A DNA stretch of 64,000 nucleotides from Corynebacterium pelargi. GTDB lineage: Bacteria; Actinomycetota; Actinomycetes; Mycobacteriales; Mycobacteriaceae. The stretch lies in NCBI RefSeq assembly GCF_014635485.1, contig NZ_BMCX01000005.1, positions 43,303 through 107,302 on the forward strand, in the 5' to 3' direction. This document shows, piece after piece, positions 19,151 to 29,860 of the stretch (position 1 is the first letter of the stretch; each line of letters opens with the position of its first letter). The notes below the pieces were generated by a model. The model worked only from the letters and a program-made list of their open reading frames with translations, ran no database searches and had not been told where the DNA came from. The position numbers and the translations under genes were made by a program.

Positions 19151-19903
19151 ATGACAGAGAACACATCCACTTCGATGATTTCCCTTCGGGGCGTGAATAA
19201 GCACTTTGGCGATTACCACGCGCTGCGCAACATCAACCTGGAAATTCCCTCCCGCCAGGTTGTTGTGCTGCTTGGCCCCTCGGGTTCCGGCAAATCCACC
19301 CTCTGCCGCACCATCAACCGCCTTGAAACCATTGATGAAGGCGAAATTCGCATCAACGGCGAACTCCTGCCAGAAGAAGGCAAAGACCTGGCCAAACTTC
19401 GCGCCGAGGTGGGCATGGTGTTCCAGCAATTCAACCTGTTTAGCCACATGACCATCCTGGATAACGTCACGCTCGCCCCGATCAAAGTGCGTGGCAAATC
19501 CAAAGAAGCCGCACGCAAACGCGCCATGGAACTGCTCGAGCGCGTGGGCATCGCGCAGCAGGCCGAAAAATACCCCGCGCAGCTTTCCGGCGGGCAGCAG
19601 CAGCGCGTGGCTATTGCGCGCGCCCTGGCCATGGATCCGAAAGTGATGCTTTTCGACGAACCAACCTCCGCCCTCGACCCCGAGATGATCAATGAGGTGC
19701 TTGAGGTGATGGATGATCTAGCCCGCGAGGGCATGACCATGGTGTGTGTGACGCACGAAATGGGCTTTGCCCGCAAGGCAGCCGACCGCATCCTGTTCAT
19801 GGCCGATGGCGAAATCGTTGAAGACCGCTCGCCCGAAGATTTCTTTAATAACCCCGAATCGGATCGCGCCAAGGACTTCCTGGGCAAGATCCTTGGCCAC
19901 TAG
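19151..19903 (+). CDS. gluA: Glutamate ABC transporter ATP-binding protein
   Basis: 250 residues. Walker [10 protein letters not shown] near residue 45, Q-loop VFQQFNLF, signature [15 protein letters not shown], Walker [14 protein letters not shown] and the switch histidine in CVTHEMGFA are all present. It is the polar amino acid ATPase type and heads a four-gene operon in the order known for the Corynebacterium glutamate uptake system. It energises import of glutamate with GluB, GluC and GluD. Confidence 0.92.
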   Translation: MTENTSTSMISLRGVNKHFGDYHALRNINLEIPSRQVVVLLGPSGSGKSTLCRTINRLETIDEGEIRINGELLPEEGKDLAKLRAEVGMVFQQFNLFSHMTILDNVTLAPIKVRGKSKEAARKRAMELLERVGIAQQAEKYPAQLSGGQQQRVAIARALAMDPKVMLFDEPTSALDPEMINEVLEVMDDLAREGMTMVCVTHEMGFARKAADRILFMADGEIVEDRSPEDFFNNPESDRAKDFLGKILGH

Positions 19904-19924
19904 CAGCCAGGGGAAGGTGAACTT

Positions 19925-20803
19925 GTGAAACGACTAGCAAAAAGCAGCATCGCCGCAGCGCTGGCGCTAGCCTGCACCGCAGCACTGAGCGCCTGCTCTG
20001 ATTCCGGGCCGCGCAATCTACTGCAAGATATTGAGGCAGGCCATGTGGTGCTTGGTACCAAATTTGACCAGCCAGGCCTGGGTGCACGCACACCCCAAAA
20101 GGAATTTGTGGGTGTAGACCCGGATGTTTCTCGCTTTGTGGTCAGCTACATTGCCAACAAGCACGGCTGGGAAGAACCGGAGATTACCTGGCGCGAGACC
20201 CCTTCGGCGCAACGCGAGACGCTGATTAATAACGGCGAAGTAGACATGATTGCCGCTACCTACTCTATTAGCGCATCGCGGCTTCGTGCCGTGGATTTTG
20301 CAGGCCCCTACCTGCTCACGCACCAAGCTATTTTGGTGCGCGCCGATGATCCGATCAGCGGCTTAAAAGACATGAATGCCGACACCAAGCTCTGCTCTGT
20401 CACCGGCTCTACGCCAGCGCAGAAGATTAAAAAGGCACTGCCTGAGGTGCAGCTTCAAGAATTCGATACCTACTCCGCCTGCGTGGAAGCCCTTGCCCGC
20501 GGCAAGGTGGATGCTTTGAGTACCGACGCCACCATCCTGGCCGGCTTTGCCCAGCAATACCCGGGCACCATGAAAGTGATTGAGCTGAAAAATGAGGATG
20601 GTTCGTATTGGACCAATGAGAACTATGGCATTGGTATCGCTCAAGGCCAGCCCGAAGCCATTGCGGAAATCAATGAGGCATTAAACGCCCTGCATGATTC
20701 TGGCGAGTACGAAAAGATCATTCACAACAACCTCGGCGATGCCATCGACCCAGGTACCAAGCCCAAGATCGGTGATTTGTCCTTCACCGAAGAAAAGAAG
20801 TAG
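19925..20803 (+). CDS. gluB: Glutamate-binding lipoprotein
   Basis: 292 residues from GTG 19925. A signal peptide ends in the lipobox LSAC (cysteine near residue 23), so the protein is lipid-anchored outside the membrane. The body is a type-3 solute-binding protein: KEFVGVDPDVSRFVV, TYSISASRLRAVDFAGPY, and a hinge-like ENYGIGIAQG. It follows gluA by 21 bases. It captures glutamate and hands it to GluC-GluD. Confidence 0.92.
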   Translation: MKRLAKSSIAAALALACTAALSACSDSGPRNLLQDIEAGHVVLGTKFDQPGLGARTPQKEFVGVDPDVSRFVVSYIANKHGWEEPEITWRETPSAQRETLINNGEVDMIAATYSISASRLRAVDFAGPYLLTHQAILVRADDPISGLKDMNADTKLCSVTGSTPAQKIKKALPEVQLQEFDTYSACVEALARGKVDALSTDATILAGFAQQYPGTMKVIELKNEDGSYWTNENYGIGIAQGQPEAIAEINEALNALHDSGEYEKIIHNNLGDAIDPGTKPKIGDLSFTEEKK

Positions 20804-20818
20804 GAAGGAGGACATTTC

Positions 20819-21505
20819 ATGAGTGCAGAACTCTGGGCCGATATGGCACCAAATCTGTTGCCGGCTTTTTGGATGACGATCAAACTCACCGTGGCCTCTG
20901 CCATTGGTTCGATGATCCTTGGCACCATCTTGACGGCCATGCGCGTCTCCCCCGTAGCAATCTTGCGCACCATCGCCACCATCTACATCGACATCACGCG
21001 CAATACCCCGCTGACGTTGATCGTGCTCTTTGCCTCCCTTGGCCTCTATGTGAACCTCAACGTCACCCTCGCACCTGAAGGGCCAAGCTTTACCTCGCAG
21101 AACAATTTCCGCCTCGCGGTCTTGGCATTTGTGATCTACACATCGAGCTTCGTGGCAGAGTCCTTGCGTTCCGGTATCAATACCGTGCCCTTTGGCCAGG
21201 CAGAAGCCGCACGATCCTTGGGGCTAAGCTTCATGCAAAACTTCCGCCACATCATCTTCCCTCAGGCGCTGCGCGGCGCGATCGTCCCCTTGGGCAATAC
21301 CTTGATCGCGCTGACTAAGAACACCACCATCGCCTCGGTGATTGGTGTGGCTGAGGCCTCCTTGCTGATGAAGTCCTCAGTGGAAAGCCACGCTGACCAG
21401 GTATTTGTGATCTTCGGCGTGATTGCCCTTGGCTTTATCATCCTAACCTTGCCCACTGGCCTGATCTTCGGTGCCGCCGCTCAGCGATTGAAGGTGAAGC
21501 GCTAA
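20819..21505 (+). CDS. gluC: Glutamate ABC transporter permease GluC
   Basis: 228 residues with five or so hydrophobic helices. The [12 protein letters not shown] motif and the EAA loop [24 protein letters not shown] sequence mark a HisM/GlnP-family permease. AGGAAGGAGG precedes the ATG, and the stop codon overlaps the gluD start by one base. It forms half of the membrane channel for glutamate import. Confidence 0.93.
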   Translation: MSAELWADMAPNLLPAFWMTIKLTVASAIGSMILGTILTAMRVSPVAILRTIATIYIDITRNTPLTLIVLFASLGLYVNLNVTLAPEGPSFTSQNNFRLAVLAFVIYTSSFVAESLRSGINTVPFGQAEAARSLGLSFMQNFRHIIFPQALRGAIVPLGNTLIALTKNTTIASVIGVAEASLLMKSSVESHADQVFVIFGVIALGFIILTLPTGLIFGAAAQRLKVKR

Positions 21506-22443
21506 TGAGTACCCGCGCAACAGTTCTCTATGACACTCCAGGCCCTAAAGGCGAACGTTTTAATAAGATCCTCACCGCCCTCACCGTGGTGATGTTGCTG
21601 CTGGTTGGTTGGTGGGTGATCTCCACCATGAATGCCAATGGCCAATTCGCAGCAGAGCTGTGGAAGCCATTTAGCACCTCGGATATGTGGACCACCTACC
21701 TGCTGCCAGGCCTGCTGGGCACCATCAAAGCAGCAGTGGTCTCGATCCTCTTGGCGCTGCTGATCGGTGGTTTGCTCGGCATCGGGCGTTTAAGCCACAA
21801 CAAGGCCATCCGCATTCCCTGCGCTGTGATCGTGGAATTCTTCCGCGCCATCCCCGTGCTGATCTTGATGATCTTCGCCTACCAACTCTTTGCCATCTAC
21901 GGCCTGGTGCCAACCCAGCACCTCGCCTTTGCTGCAGTGGTATTCGGCTTGACCATGTATAACGGCTCGGTGATCGCAGAAATTCTGCGCTCTGGCATCA
22001 ATGCCTTGCCCAAGGGTCAAAGTGAGGCAGCGATGGCCCTTGGCCTTTCGCGTTCGCAGACGATGATCAAGATCCTCCTGCCGCAGGCCATCGCCTCCAT
22101 GCTGCCGGCGTTGATTAGCCAGATGGTCATCGCCCTGAAAGACTCCGCCCTGGGCTACCTCATCGGCTATGTCGAGGTCGTGCGCTCTGGCCTGCAGGCC
22201 GCCTCCTGGTATCGCAATTACCTTGCGGCGATGGTGGTAGTGGCAATCATCATGATCATCATTAACTTCCTGCTCTCTCGCCTGGCCGAACGCGTGGAAA
22301 ACCAGCTCCGCGCAGGCCGCGCCCGCAAGAATATTGTGGCCAAGGTTCCTCACCAGCCCGACCAGGGTCTGGCCACCAAGGACGAGGTGAACGTCGACTG
22401 GCACGACCCCGCCCACAAGGATCTGCGATCTACCTACGAGTAA
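21505..22443 (+). CDS. gluD: Glutamate ABC transporter permease GluD
   Basis: 312 residues, longer than GluC because of an N-terminal soluble stretch and a charged C-terminal tail of about 50 residues. The EAA loop reads [18 protein letters not shown], and [14 protein letters not shown] is the family's first-loop motif. It pairs with GluC. A hairpin begins 18 bases after the stop codon and likely ends the operon transcript. Confidence 0.93.
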   Translation: MSTRATVLYDTPGPKGERFNKILTALTVVMLLLVGWWVISTMNANGQFAAELWKPFSTSDMWTTYLLPGLLGTIKAAVVSILLALLIGGLLGIGRLSHNKAIRIPCAVIVEFFRAIPVLILMIFAYQLFAIYGLVPTQHLAFAAVVFGLTMYNGSVIAEILRSGINALPKGQSEAAMALGLSRSQTMIKILLPQAIASMLPALISQMVIALKDSALGYLIGYVEVVRSGLQAASWYRNYLAAMVVVAIIMIIINFLLSRLAERVENQLRAGRARKNIVAKVPHQPDQGLATKDEVNVDWHDPAHKDLRSTYE

Positions 22444-22446
22444 TTC

Positions 22447-22457
22447 GCTTTTCGACG
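22447..22457 (+). repeat. Intergenic copy of the 11-base word GCTTTTCGACG (forward strand)
   Basis: It starts four bases after the gluD stop codon and runs straight into the operon's terminator hairpin. Together with the reverse copy at 19088 it brackets gluABCD as an inverted pair. Confidence 0.8.
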
Positions 22458-22460
22458 CAC

Positions 22461-22498
22461 CAACGCCCTTCCCCACAAACGTGGTTGGAGGGGCGTTG
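22461..22498 (+). terminator. Hairpin terminator after gluABCD
   Basis: The arm CAACGCCCTTCCCCAC (22461-22476) pairs with GTGG..GGAGGGGCGTTG (22481-22498) around an AAAC loop, with one G-T wobble and a small bulge. The stem is very stable; the T run that follows is weak. It may also act on the convergent small gene at 22509-22724. Confidence 0.65.
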
Positions 22499-22508
22499 CG
22501 CTTGGGGT

Positions 22509-22724
22509 TTAGCTCTCGGGCTTTTTTGAATTACGAGGCTTGTAGATTTCCCAAAGAACGAACAACAATGTGAAAAGGCCGGAAAGCTCTAGCCATTTTT
22601 CTGTCACGTTGGTGTGTTCGTCCAAGAACCCGAGGTAGTTCACGGAAACCCACGAGTACGCATACAAGCCGAGGACGCCGAAGATCCATTTGAGCAACAA
22701 ACGAATGGCTCGGTTCTGCCTCAT
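22509..22724 (-). CDS. Small membrane protein of unknown function
   Basis: 71 residues. AAGGAGAT stands six bases before the ATG on the reverse strand, which argues for a real gene. Two hydrophobic helices (about residues 8-28 and 47-62) are joined by a short polar loop, with a basic C-terminal tail (KPRNSKKPES). No family is recognised. It converges on gluD and is separated from it by the hairpin terminator. Confidence 0.65.
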   Translation of the reverse strand: MRQNRAIRLLLKWIFGVLGLYAYSWVSVNYLGFLDEHTNVTEKWLELSGLFTLLFVLWEIYKPRNSKKPES

Positions 22725-22853
22725 GGGATATCTCCTTATACATGTGGGAAATGTGCGCTGAGCCCAACGCGATCAGCTATGTCTTAGGGCATTACAACGC
22801 AGCGGTGATTGCGCGCGGAACGCAGTAGAGGAAGGGCAAAGCTACAAGGGGTA

Positions 22854-22898
22854 TTGACAAACTGGCGTCGCAGCGCTAACTTGTTGTCATATCAACAA
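22854..22898 (+). promoter_or_regulatory. Promoter and inverted-repeat operator of the monooxygenase/FMN reductase pair
   Basis: TTGACA (22854-22859), a 17-base spacer and TAACTT (22877-22882) form a strong promoter. Overlapping the expected transcription start is TTGTTG-TCATAT-CAACAA (22881-22898), an inverted repeat with six-base arms. Its place suggests a repressor site. A GGAGGAG ribosome site follows before the ATG at 22917. Confidence 0.7.
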
Positions 22899-22916
22899 CA
22901 ACTGGAGGAGCACAGC

Positions 22917-24044
22917 ATGCAATTCGGAATTTTTAGCGTCGGCGACGTCACCAAAAACCCCGTCACCGGGCAAACCCCAAGCGAGCACGAGCGCATTAAC
23001 GCCATGACGCAGATCGCACTCAAGGCCGAAGAGGTCGGTTTAGACGTATTTGCCACCGGCGAACACCACAACGAACCCTTCGTGCCCTCTTCGCCCACCA
23101 CGCACCTGGGTTATATCGCCGCAAAGACGAAGAAGCTGCAGCTTTCCACCTCCACCACGCTGATCACCACCAATGATCCGGTGAAGATCGCCGAGGATTA
23201 CTCCTTCCTGCAACACCTGGCCGATGGCCGCGTGGACCTCATGATGGGCCGCGGCAACTTCGGGCCGGTCTACCCCTGGTTTGGCAAGGACATCACCCAG
23301 GGCATCCCACTGGCACTGGAAAACTACGACCTGCTGCGTCGCCTGTGGCGCGAGAAGGACGTGAACTGGCAGGGCAAGTTCCGCACCCCGCTGCAAGGCT
23401 TTACCGCTACCCCGCGCCCGCTGGACAACGTCGCCCCCTTCGTCTGGCACGGCTCCATCCGATCGGTGGAAATCGCTGATCAGGCCGCCTTCTACGGCGA
23501 TGGCTTCTTCCACAACAACATCTTCTGGAACAAAGAGCACACCGCCAAGATGGTGCAGATCTACCGCAAGCGCTTCGAGCAATACGGCCATGGCCAGGCT
23601 GATCAGGCCATTGTGGGCCTGGGCGGGCAGACCTTTATCGCTGATACCGAGGCTGAGGCCAAGAAGCAGTTCCGCCCCTTCTTCGATAACGCACCCGTCT
23701 ACGGCGGCGGCCCCTCCCTGGAGCAGTTCACCGAGATGACTCCGCTGACGGTGGGCACCGTGGAGCAGGTGATCGAGCGCACCATGCAGTTCGCGGATTG
23801 GGTTGGCGACTACCAGCGCCAGCTCTTCCTGGTGGACCACGCCGGCCTGCCACTTGAGGTGGTGCTCAACCAGATCGAGATTCTGGGTACCCAGGTCGTG
23901 CCGGAGCTTCGCCGCCGCATGGAGGAGCGCCGCCCCGATCACGTGCCTTCCGATCCGCCCACCCACGCAAGCCTGGTGGCCGCACGCGAGGCTGGTGAAT
24001 CCAACCCTCACTTCCAGATCCACCCGGCACAGCACTCAGCATGA
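22917..24044 (+). CDS. Luciferase-like FMN-dependent monooxygenase, CE1758 type
   Basis: 375 residues from ATG 22917, chosen because GGAGGAG lies just upstream; the open frame extends further back without support. The luciferase-like (LLM) barrel shows VGLDVFATGEHHNEPF near residue 40 and DGRVDLMMGRG near residue 105. The next gene overlaps by four bases and is an FMN reductase, the known partner arrangement of the CE1758/CE1759 families of corynebacteria. The enzyme should use reduced FMN and oxygen; the organic substrate is unknown. Confidence 0.88.
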   Translation: MQFGIFSVGDVTKNPVTGQTPSEHERINAMTQIALKAEEVGLDVFATGEHHNEPFVPSSPTTHLGYIAAKTKKLQLSTSTTLITTNDPVKIAEDYSFLQHLADGRVDLMMGRGNFGPVYPWFGKDITQGIPLALENYDLLRRLWREKDVNWQGKFRTPLQGFTATPRPLDNVAPFVWHGSIRSVEIADQAAFYGDGFFHNNIFWNKEHTAKMVQIYRKRFEQYGHGQADQAIVGLGGQTFIADTEAEAKKQFRPFFDNAPVYGGGPSLEQFTEMTPLTVGTVEQVIERTMQFADWVGDYQRQLFLVDHAGLPLEVVLNQIEILGTQVVPELRRRMEERRPDHVPSDPPTHASLVAAREAGESNPHFQIHPAQHSA

Positions 24045-24598
24045 ACGCCATCACCATCGTGAGCGCAGGGCTCTCGCAGCCCTCCTCAACCCTGCGTCTC
24101 GCCGAAGCCATCGCCGCCCAATTCCCCGGCGAGAAGATCAGCACCGTGGAGATCCGCGAGCTGCTGCCGGATTTGGCCCAGGCGATGGCTGGTCAAGGCC
24201 TCACTGCCCCGTTGGAGCAGGCCATTGCCAAGCTTGTCGACGCCCACGCCCTCATCATCGCCACACCCGTGATGAAGGCCAGCTACTCCGGCATGCTGAA
24301 GCTATTCTTTGACGTGCTGGACCCAAGCTTGCTGCAGGGCAAGCCCGTGGTACTCGCAGCCACCGGCGGTTCAGGCAGGCACGCGCTCATGCTGGATCAT
24401 GCAATGCGCCCACTGCTGAACTTCATGCGCGCCACCGTGGTGCCCACCGGAGTGTTCGCCACAGCCGAGGACTTGGCAAGCCTTGGCACCGGCGGGGAGC
24501 TGGATACACGAATAGGGCGTGCCGCTGAAGAACTGGGCGCACTAATGCCGATCTGCAGTGCGCGAGCTAGTGCTGAGGTGGTTTCTGCTGGCGCTTAA
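24041..24598 (+). CDS. NAD(P)H-dependent FMN reductase, CE1759 type (LLM partner)
   Basis: 185 residues with a flavodoxin-like fold: SAGLSQPSSTLRLAEA at the N terminus for the FMN phosphate, HALIIATPVMKASYSGMLK in the middle and LAATGGSGRHALML later. It shares ATGA with the upstream monooxygenase gene and most likely supplies its reduced FMN. The last 32 bases overlap the end of the convergent gene at 24567. Confidence 0.88.
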   Translation: MNAITIVSAGLSQPSSTLRLAEAIAAQFPGEKISTVEIRELLPDLAQAMAGQGLTAPLEQAIAKLVDAHALIIATPVMKASYSGMLKLFFDVLDPSLLQGKPVVLAATGGSGRHALMLDHAMRPLLNFMRATVVPTGVFATAEDLASLGTGGELDTRIGRAAEELGALMPICSARASAEVVSAGA

Positions 24599-24863
24599 GC
24601 GCTGCGATTGCCTCAGTGATTGATGAGCCCGGGTGAGCTTCGCGATAGCGCTTGACCTCATCCGGGCTCGGATTGTCTCGATAGCGAAGCTGCTCGAGTT
24701 CCTTGATTTCCTTAGAGCTAGGCACAGAGCTAAAAAGGTTCCATGCAGCCGGAATAAGTAACACCCCGGCTGCTGCAAGGTGGTGGCCCTGCATCCACAA
24801 CCACCCAGCGGCGAGCATGCCAAGCACGAAAGCGACGGTGGCGATGATACGGCGTTTGCTCAT
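24567..24863 (-). CDS. Small membrane protein of unknown function
   Basis: 98 residues from the ATG at 24863, which has GAAGGAAAG upstream; a longer reading from 24914 lacks such a site. A basic N terminus (MSKRRI) precedes two hydrophobic segments (about residues 5-20 and 27-44), and the C-terminal half is charged, with DNPSPDEVKRYREAHPG. No family is recognised. Confidence 0.6.
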   Translation of the reverse strand: MSKRRIIATVAFVLGMLAAGWLWMQGHHLAAAGVLLIPAAWNLFSSVPSSKEIKELEQLRYRDNPSPDEVKRYREAHPGSSITEAIAALKRQQKPPQH

Positions 24864-25111
24864 GCTCTTTCCTTCTCGCGGTGGCTTGTACAGGTTGTGC
24901 TGTTCTGCACGCACATGGAGCTGCTGGAGTGTAGGACTCTACGCTCCTCGCATCGCATCCTCTACGCTCTCCACCGAGGAATCAGCTTCTGCCCTGCTTT
25001 GGAACGCAGAGCTGGCGATCCTTCCTTTGGGGCTTGGTATGAACGCGAAGTCCGGCAAGGCCATCTTCGCCGCGATCCTCGCCGGACTCTCCCCGATCCT
25101 CTCAAACCAAA

Positions 25112-26839
<1,728 letters not shown>

Positions 26840-26845
26840 TTATCC

Positions 26846-26945
26846 TTTCCCTTCGCCGGCATTACCCGGACAGGTTCATCCGGTCGACGCCTCGTATGCT
26901 CCAGCGTCCTCTCAGCTCCTCGCATGATCGGAGCTCCCGGTTACT
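26846..26945 (-). ncRNA. TPP riboswitch upstream of thiC
   Basis: Read on the reverse strand, the segment has GGGAGC, then GAGCTGAGAGGACGC (the CUGAGA pyrimidine-sensing loop), and ACCGGATGAACCTGTCCGG followed by GTAATGCCGGCGAAGGGA (the pyrophosphate-sensing arm). This is the conserved THI-box structure. It ends about 12 bases before the thiC ATG, so it most likely masks the ribosome site when TPP is bound. Confidence 0.95.
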
Positions 26946-27061
26946 TTCCTCCACGAGTGTAGGCACGTCGCCTCCCGCTCGTGCACGCAACGGGGGTATT
27001 TGGTGGGGGTATCTGGGGGCTGGCGCGGCAAATACCAAGGCGCGCTATGCTGGCAATCGCA

Positions 27062-27150
27062 CACCTACGGGAGCCCGCCAAGGGCTGAGAGGGCAATGCC
27101 ATTGCCGACCGTTCGAACCTGATGCGGCACCCCCGCCGGAGGAAAGGTAT
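27062..27150 (+). ncRNA. TPP riboswitch upstream of thiO
   Basis: The forward strand carries ACGGGAGCCCG, GGGCTGAGAGGGC and GACCGTTCGAACCTGATGCGG, the THI-box core, and ends in CCGGAGGAAAGG. That last element doubles as the ribosome site for the thiO ATG at 27154, which suggests control of translation. A TATGCT element at 27046-27051 could be its -10 box. ACCT at the 5' end can pair with AGGT at the 3' end to close helix P1. Confidence 0.95.
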
Positions 27151-27153
27151 CTG

Positions 27154-28188
27154 ATGTACACCGTTATTGGTGCTGGCCTCATCGGCCTAGCTACCGCTGC
27201 GCTCTTGCAGCAACGCGGCCATGAAGTCCGCGTGATTGACCCCGATCCTGCCTCGCAGGCCTCGCATTTTGCCGCGGGCATGCTAGCCCCAACGGCAGAA
27301 ATGCAATTTGAGCAAGATCCCCTCTATCCGCTCATGTTTGCCTCGGCGGATGAGTACCCAGAATTCCTCGCCCTGATCGGCGCTGAGGATGCGCTGATTG
27401 CTTCCGGCACCTTGGTGGTTGCTGGCGATCGCGCCGATCTGGGGCACCTCCACGATGTATTCGATTTGCAGCAGCGCTATGGGGCCGAAGCCGAAAAGCT
27501 CACCCCAAGCCAGGCTCGCAAACTTGAACCGGCACTATCGCCTGGCATTGCCGGTGCGGTGGCAATTCCGGGGGATCATCAAATCAACCCTCGCGTGCTC
27601 ATGGCCCGGCTCCTGCAGCAGGTGCAGGTGGAGCGAAGAAAAGCACAGCCTGGTGACCTTGGGCCTCAGACCATCGTGTGCGCAGGTCTTGGTGCTGCTG
27701 AGCTATTCGATCTGCCGCTTCGCCCTGTGTATGGCGATATTTTGCGCCTGAATATGCCACGCACCAAAGGCGCGGAGCCGTTGCTAGAAAAGGTGGTACG
27801 TGGCTTTGTGCTGGACCGGCCCGTGTACCTCGTACCGCGCGGCGACGAGTTGGTCCTAGGTGCCACCAGCCGCGAGGATAGAGAGCCGCTGCCGCTTGCA
27901 GGCGGCGTATTAGATCTACTACGCGATGCTGCGCGGGTATTGCCCGATATTCAACTGTTGAGCATCAAAGAGGTTGCAGCGGGAGCACGCCCCGGCACAC
28001 CGGATGATGTGCCCTTATTTGGGCGTGATCCAAAGACTTCCTCGGTGATTTCTACGGGCTATTTCCGCCACGGCATCTTATTGGCGGCATTGGCTGCGCG
28101 CCTTGGTGCCGATCAGCTCACCGGCGTAGAACCGAGTGAACAAGACCAAGCATTTATCCAAGCGATGAACCCGGAGCGATTCCTATGA
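27154..28188 (+). CDS. thiO: Glycine oxidase ThiO
   Basis: 344 residues from ATG 27154, fixed by the ribosome site in the riboswitch. A FAD dinucleotide fold opens the protein (VIGAGLIGLATAALL), with FAAGMLAPTAEM and, near the C terminus, TGYFRHGILLA, as in DAO-family oxidases. ThiO oxidises glycine to dehydroglycine for the thiazole ring. It overlaps thiS by four bases and starts the thiOSGF operon. Confidence 0.93.
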   Translation: MYTVIGAGLIGLATAALLQQRGHEVRVIDPDPASQASHFAAGMLAPTAEMQFEQDPLYPLMFASADEYPEFLALIGAEDALIASGTLVVAGDRADLGHLHDVFDLQQRYGAEAEKLTPSQARKLEPALSPGIAGAVAIPGDHQINPRVLMARLLQQVQVERRKAQPGDLGPQTIVCAGLGAAELFDLPLRPVYGDILRLNMPRTKGAEPLLEKVVRGFVLDRPVYLVPRGDELVLGATSREDREPLPLAGGVLDLLRDAARVLPDIQLLSIKEVAAGARPGTPDDVPLFGRDPKTSSVISTGYFRHGILLAALAARLGADQLTGVEPSEQDQAFIQAMNPERFL

Positions 28189-28385
28189 AGATTCAACTCA
28201 ATGGCAACACCCACGATGTAGATGCAAATGCCACGCTAGAGCAGGTGGTGGCGCTGATTACTGCTGATACCGCGGGAACAGCGGCGGCGGTGAATGAGGA
28301 AGTAGTACCCAAAGCAAATTGGGCTCAATATAGTTTGCGTGAAGGCGATGCGGTAGAGATCCTCACCGCCGTCCAAGGAGGCTAA
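28185..28385 (+). CDS. thiS: Sulfur carrier protein ThiS
   Basis: 66 residues with the ubiquitin-like pattern and a C-terminal GG (ILTAVQGG) that is adenylated and then thiocarboxylated. It delivers sulfur to ThiG. The start overlaps the thiO stop (ATGA), and thiG begins five bases after its own stop. Confidence 0.95.
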   Translation: MKIQLNGNTHDVDANATLEQVVALITADTAGTAAAVNEEVVPKANWAQYSLREGDAVEILTAVQGG

Positions 28386-28389
28386 TGCC

Positions 28390-29160
28390 ATGACCTGGGA
28401 GCTTGCAGGACGCACGCTTACTTCCCGCCTGCTACTTGGCACCGGCGGCATGAGCAGCGTGGATTCCATGGAAAAGGCACTCATTGCCTCCGGTGCAGAA
28501 GTTGCCACGGTAGCCATGCGCCGGCACACCCCCGCCAAGGGCGATCTCTATGGCATGCTGCGCAATGCCGGGGTGCATATTTTGCCCAATACCGCTGGCT
28601 GCCATACCGCACGCGAGGCCGTGCTCACCGCCCGTTTAGCTGCCGAGGCTTTGGGCTGCGATTGGGTCAAACTTGAGGTAATCGCCGATGACGATACCCT
28701 CTTACCCGATACCAACGAGCTGCTCATTGCCTGCGAAACGCTCGCAGCAGAAGGCATGCACGTATTGGCCTATACCTCCGATGATCCGGTGGCAGCGCGC
28801 CGGCTAGTAAGCGCCGGTGCCAGTGCCGTGATGCCTGCGGGTGCTCCCATCGGCACCGGGATGGGCATTTTGAATCCGCACAATATCCAGTTGATCACAC
28901 AGCTTGAGGTGCCGGTACTCGTTGATGCCGGCATTGGCACCGCCTCAGAAGCCTGCCGCGCAATTGAATTGGGTTGCGATGGCGTCCTACTCGCCAGTGC
29001 CGTCACGCGAGCCCAAAACCCCACGGCCATGGCCCACGCCATGCGCCTTGCAATCCAAGCAGGCGAATACGCCGCAGGAGCAGGAAGAATTCCCGTGCGC
29101 GATCACGCCCAAGCAAGTTCTCCCATGGAAGGAAGGGCCTGGCGCGATGCCGTCCTCTAA
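28390..29160 (+). CDS. thiG: Thiazole synthase
   Basis: 256 residues. The ThiG barrel is evident: SRLLLGTGG at the start, [11 protein letters not shown] with the Schiff-base lysine in the middle, [14 protein letters not shown] and [16 protein letters not shown] for the phosphate site. It joins the ThiS thiocarboxylate, dehydroglycine and deoxyxylulose phosphate into the thiazole. Its last 14 bases overlap the thiF start. Confidence 0.96.
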   Translation: MTWELAGRTLTSRLLLGTGGMSSVDSMEKALIASGAEVATVAMRRHTPAKGDLYGMLRNAGVHILPNTAGCHTAREAVLTARLAAEALGCDWVKLEVIADDDTLLPDTNELLIACETLAAEGMHVLAYTSDDPVAARRLVSAGASAVMPAGAPIGTGMGILNPHNIQLITQLEVPVLVDAGIGTASEACRAIELGCDGVLLASAVTRAQNPTAMAHAMRLAIQAGEYAAGAGRIPVRDHAQASSPMEGRAWRDAVL

Positions 29161-29860
29161 TCAAGCAAGCCCCGCACACAACCCAAACGCCACTAAGAAC
29201 GTCAGCGACCTTGAGGCCAAACGCCTTGAGCGCACCACCGTCTTGTCTGGTTGGGATGCCGAAAAGGTAGCGCAGACCCACGTTGCCATCGTTGGCAGCG
29301 GCGGGCTTGGTTCTCCCCTGCTGCTTGGCCTGGTTGCCTCCGGCATTGGGCGCATCACCTTGTACGAGCACGACACCATTGAATTGCACAATCTTAATCG
29401 GCAGATCCTCTACTCCAGGCCAGATGTGGGCCAGCCCAAGGCCGAAACGGCAAAGAAGAAACTGCAGGCATTAGGCGATACCACCATTGATCTCGCCGGC
29501 ACTTTCGAGCCAGATACCCGCATTGATGCCGACATCATGATCGACGCCAGCGATAATTTCCGCACTCGCTATCTTATCGCCGATGCTTCCCTGGATATGC
29601 CCTGCGTATGGGGCAGCGTGCTGCAATACGGCGGACAAGTTGGGGTGTTCCCACCTGGGCATTCCTTGCGCGATCTCTACCCCGAGCCGCCCAGCAATCC
29701 CCCTTCCAATGCCATTGGGGTGCTAGGTCCCGTGGCGCATGTGATCGGCTCCATGATGGCGGTGGAAACGCTCAAATTGGCCCTTGACCTTGGCCAGCCC
29801 GCCCAGCTCAACGTTTACGATGCGTTGAGCGCAACCACCAAGCAGTATCGTCTGCGTTAG
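29147..29860 (+). CDS. thiF: ThiS adenylyltransferase ThiF, lacking the zinc cysteines
   Basis: 237 residues from ATG 29147. The E1-like nucleotide site is intact: [11 protein letters not shown], the LNRQIL arginine, a lysine in AETAKKKL and the [10 protein letters not shown] aspartate. The usual zinc-binding CXXC pairs are gone: where relatives carry cysteines around the PEPP segment and before GVLGP, this protein has [21 protein letters not shown]. Only one cysteine remains (MPCVWGSV). It should still adenylate ThiS. There is no rhodanese domain. Its last 53 bases overlap thiE tail-to-tail. Confidence 0.88.
   Translation: MPSSNQASPAHNPNATKNVSDLEAKRLERTTVLSGWDAEKVAQTHVAIVGSGGLGSPLLLGLVASGIGRITLYEHDTIELHNLNRQILYSRPDVGQPKAETAKKKLQALGDTTIDLAGTFEPDTRIDADIMIDASDNFRTRYLIADASLDMPCVWGSVLQYGGQVGVFPPGHSLRDLYPEPPSNPPSNAIGVLGPVAHVIGSMMAVETLKLALDLGQPAQLNVYDALSATTKQYRLR

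Noticed and set aside
23040..24035. 331-codon antisense ORF under the monooxygenase gene
   Set aside because: The sense strand has a clear enzyme with promoter and ribosome site; the antisense product has no recognisable domain.
24939..25110. Short hydrophobic ORF segment (MNAKSGKAIFAAIL...) before the thiC end
   Set aside because: The frame has no ribosome site and runs on antisense to thiC; probably chance.
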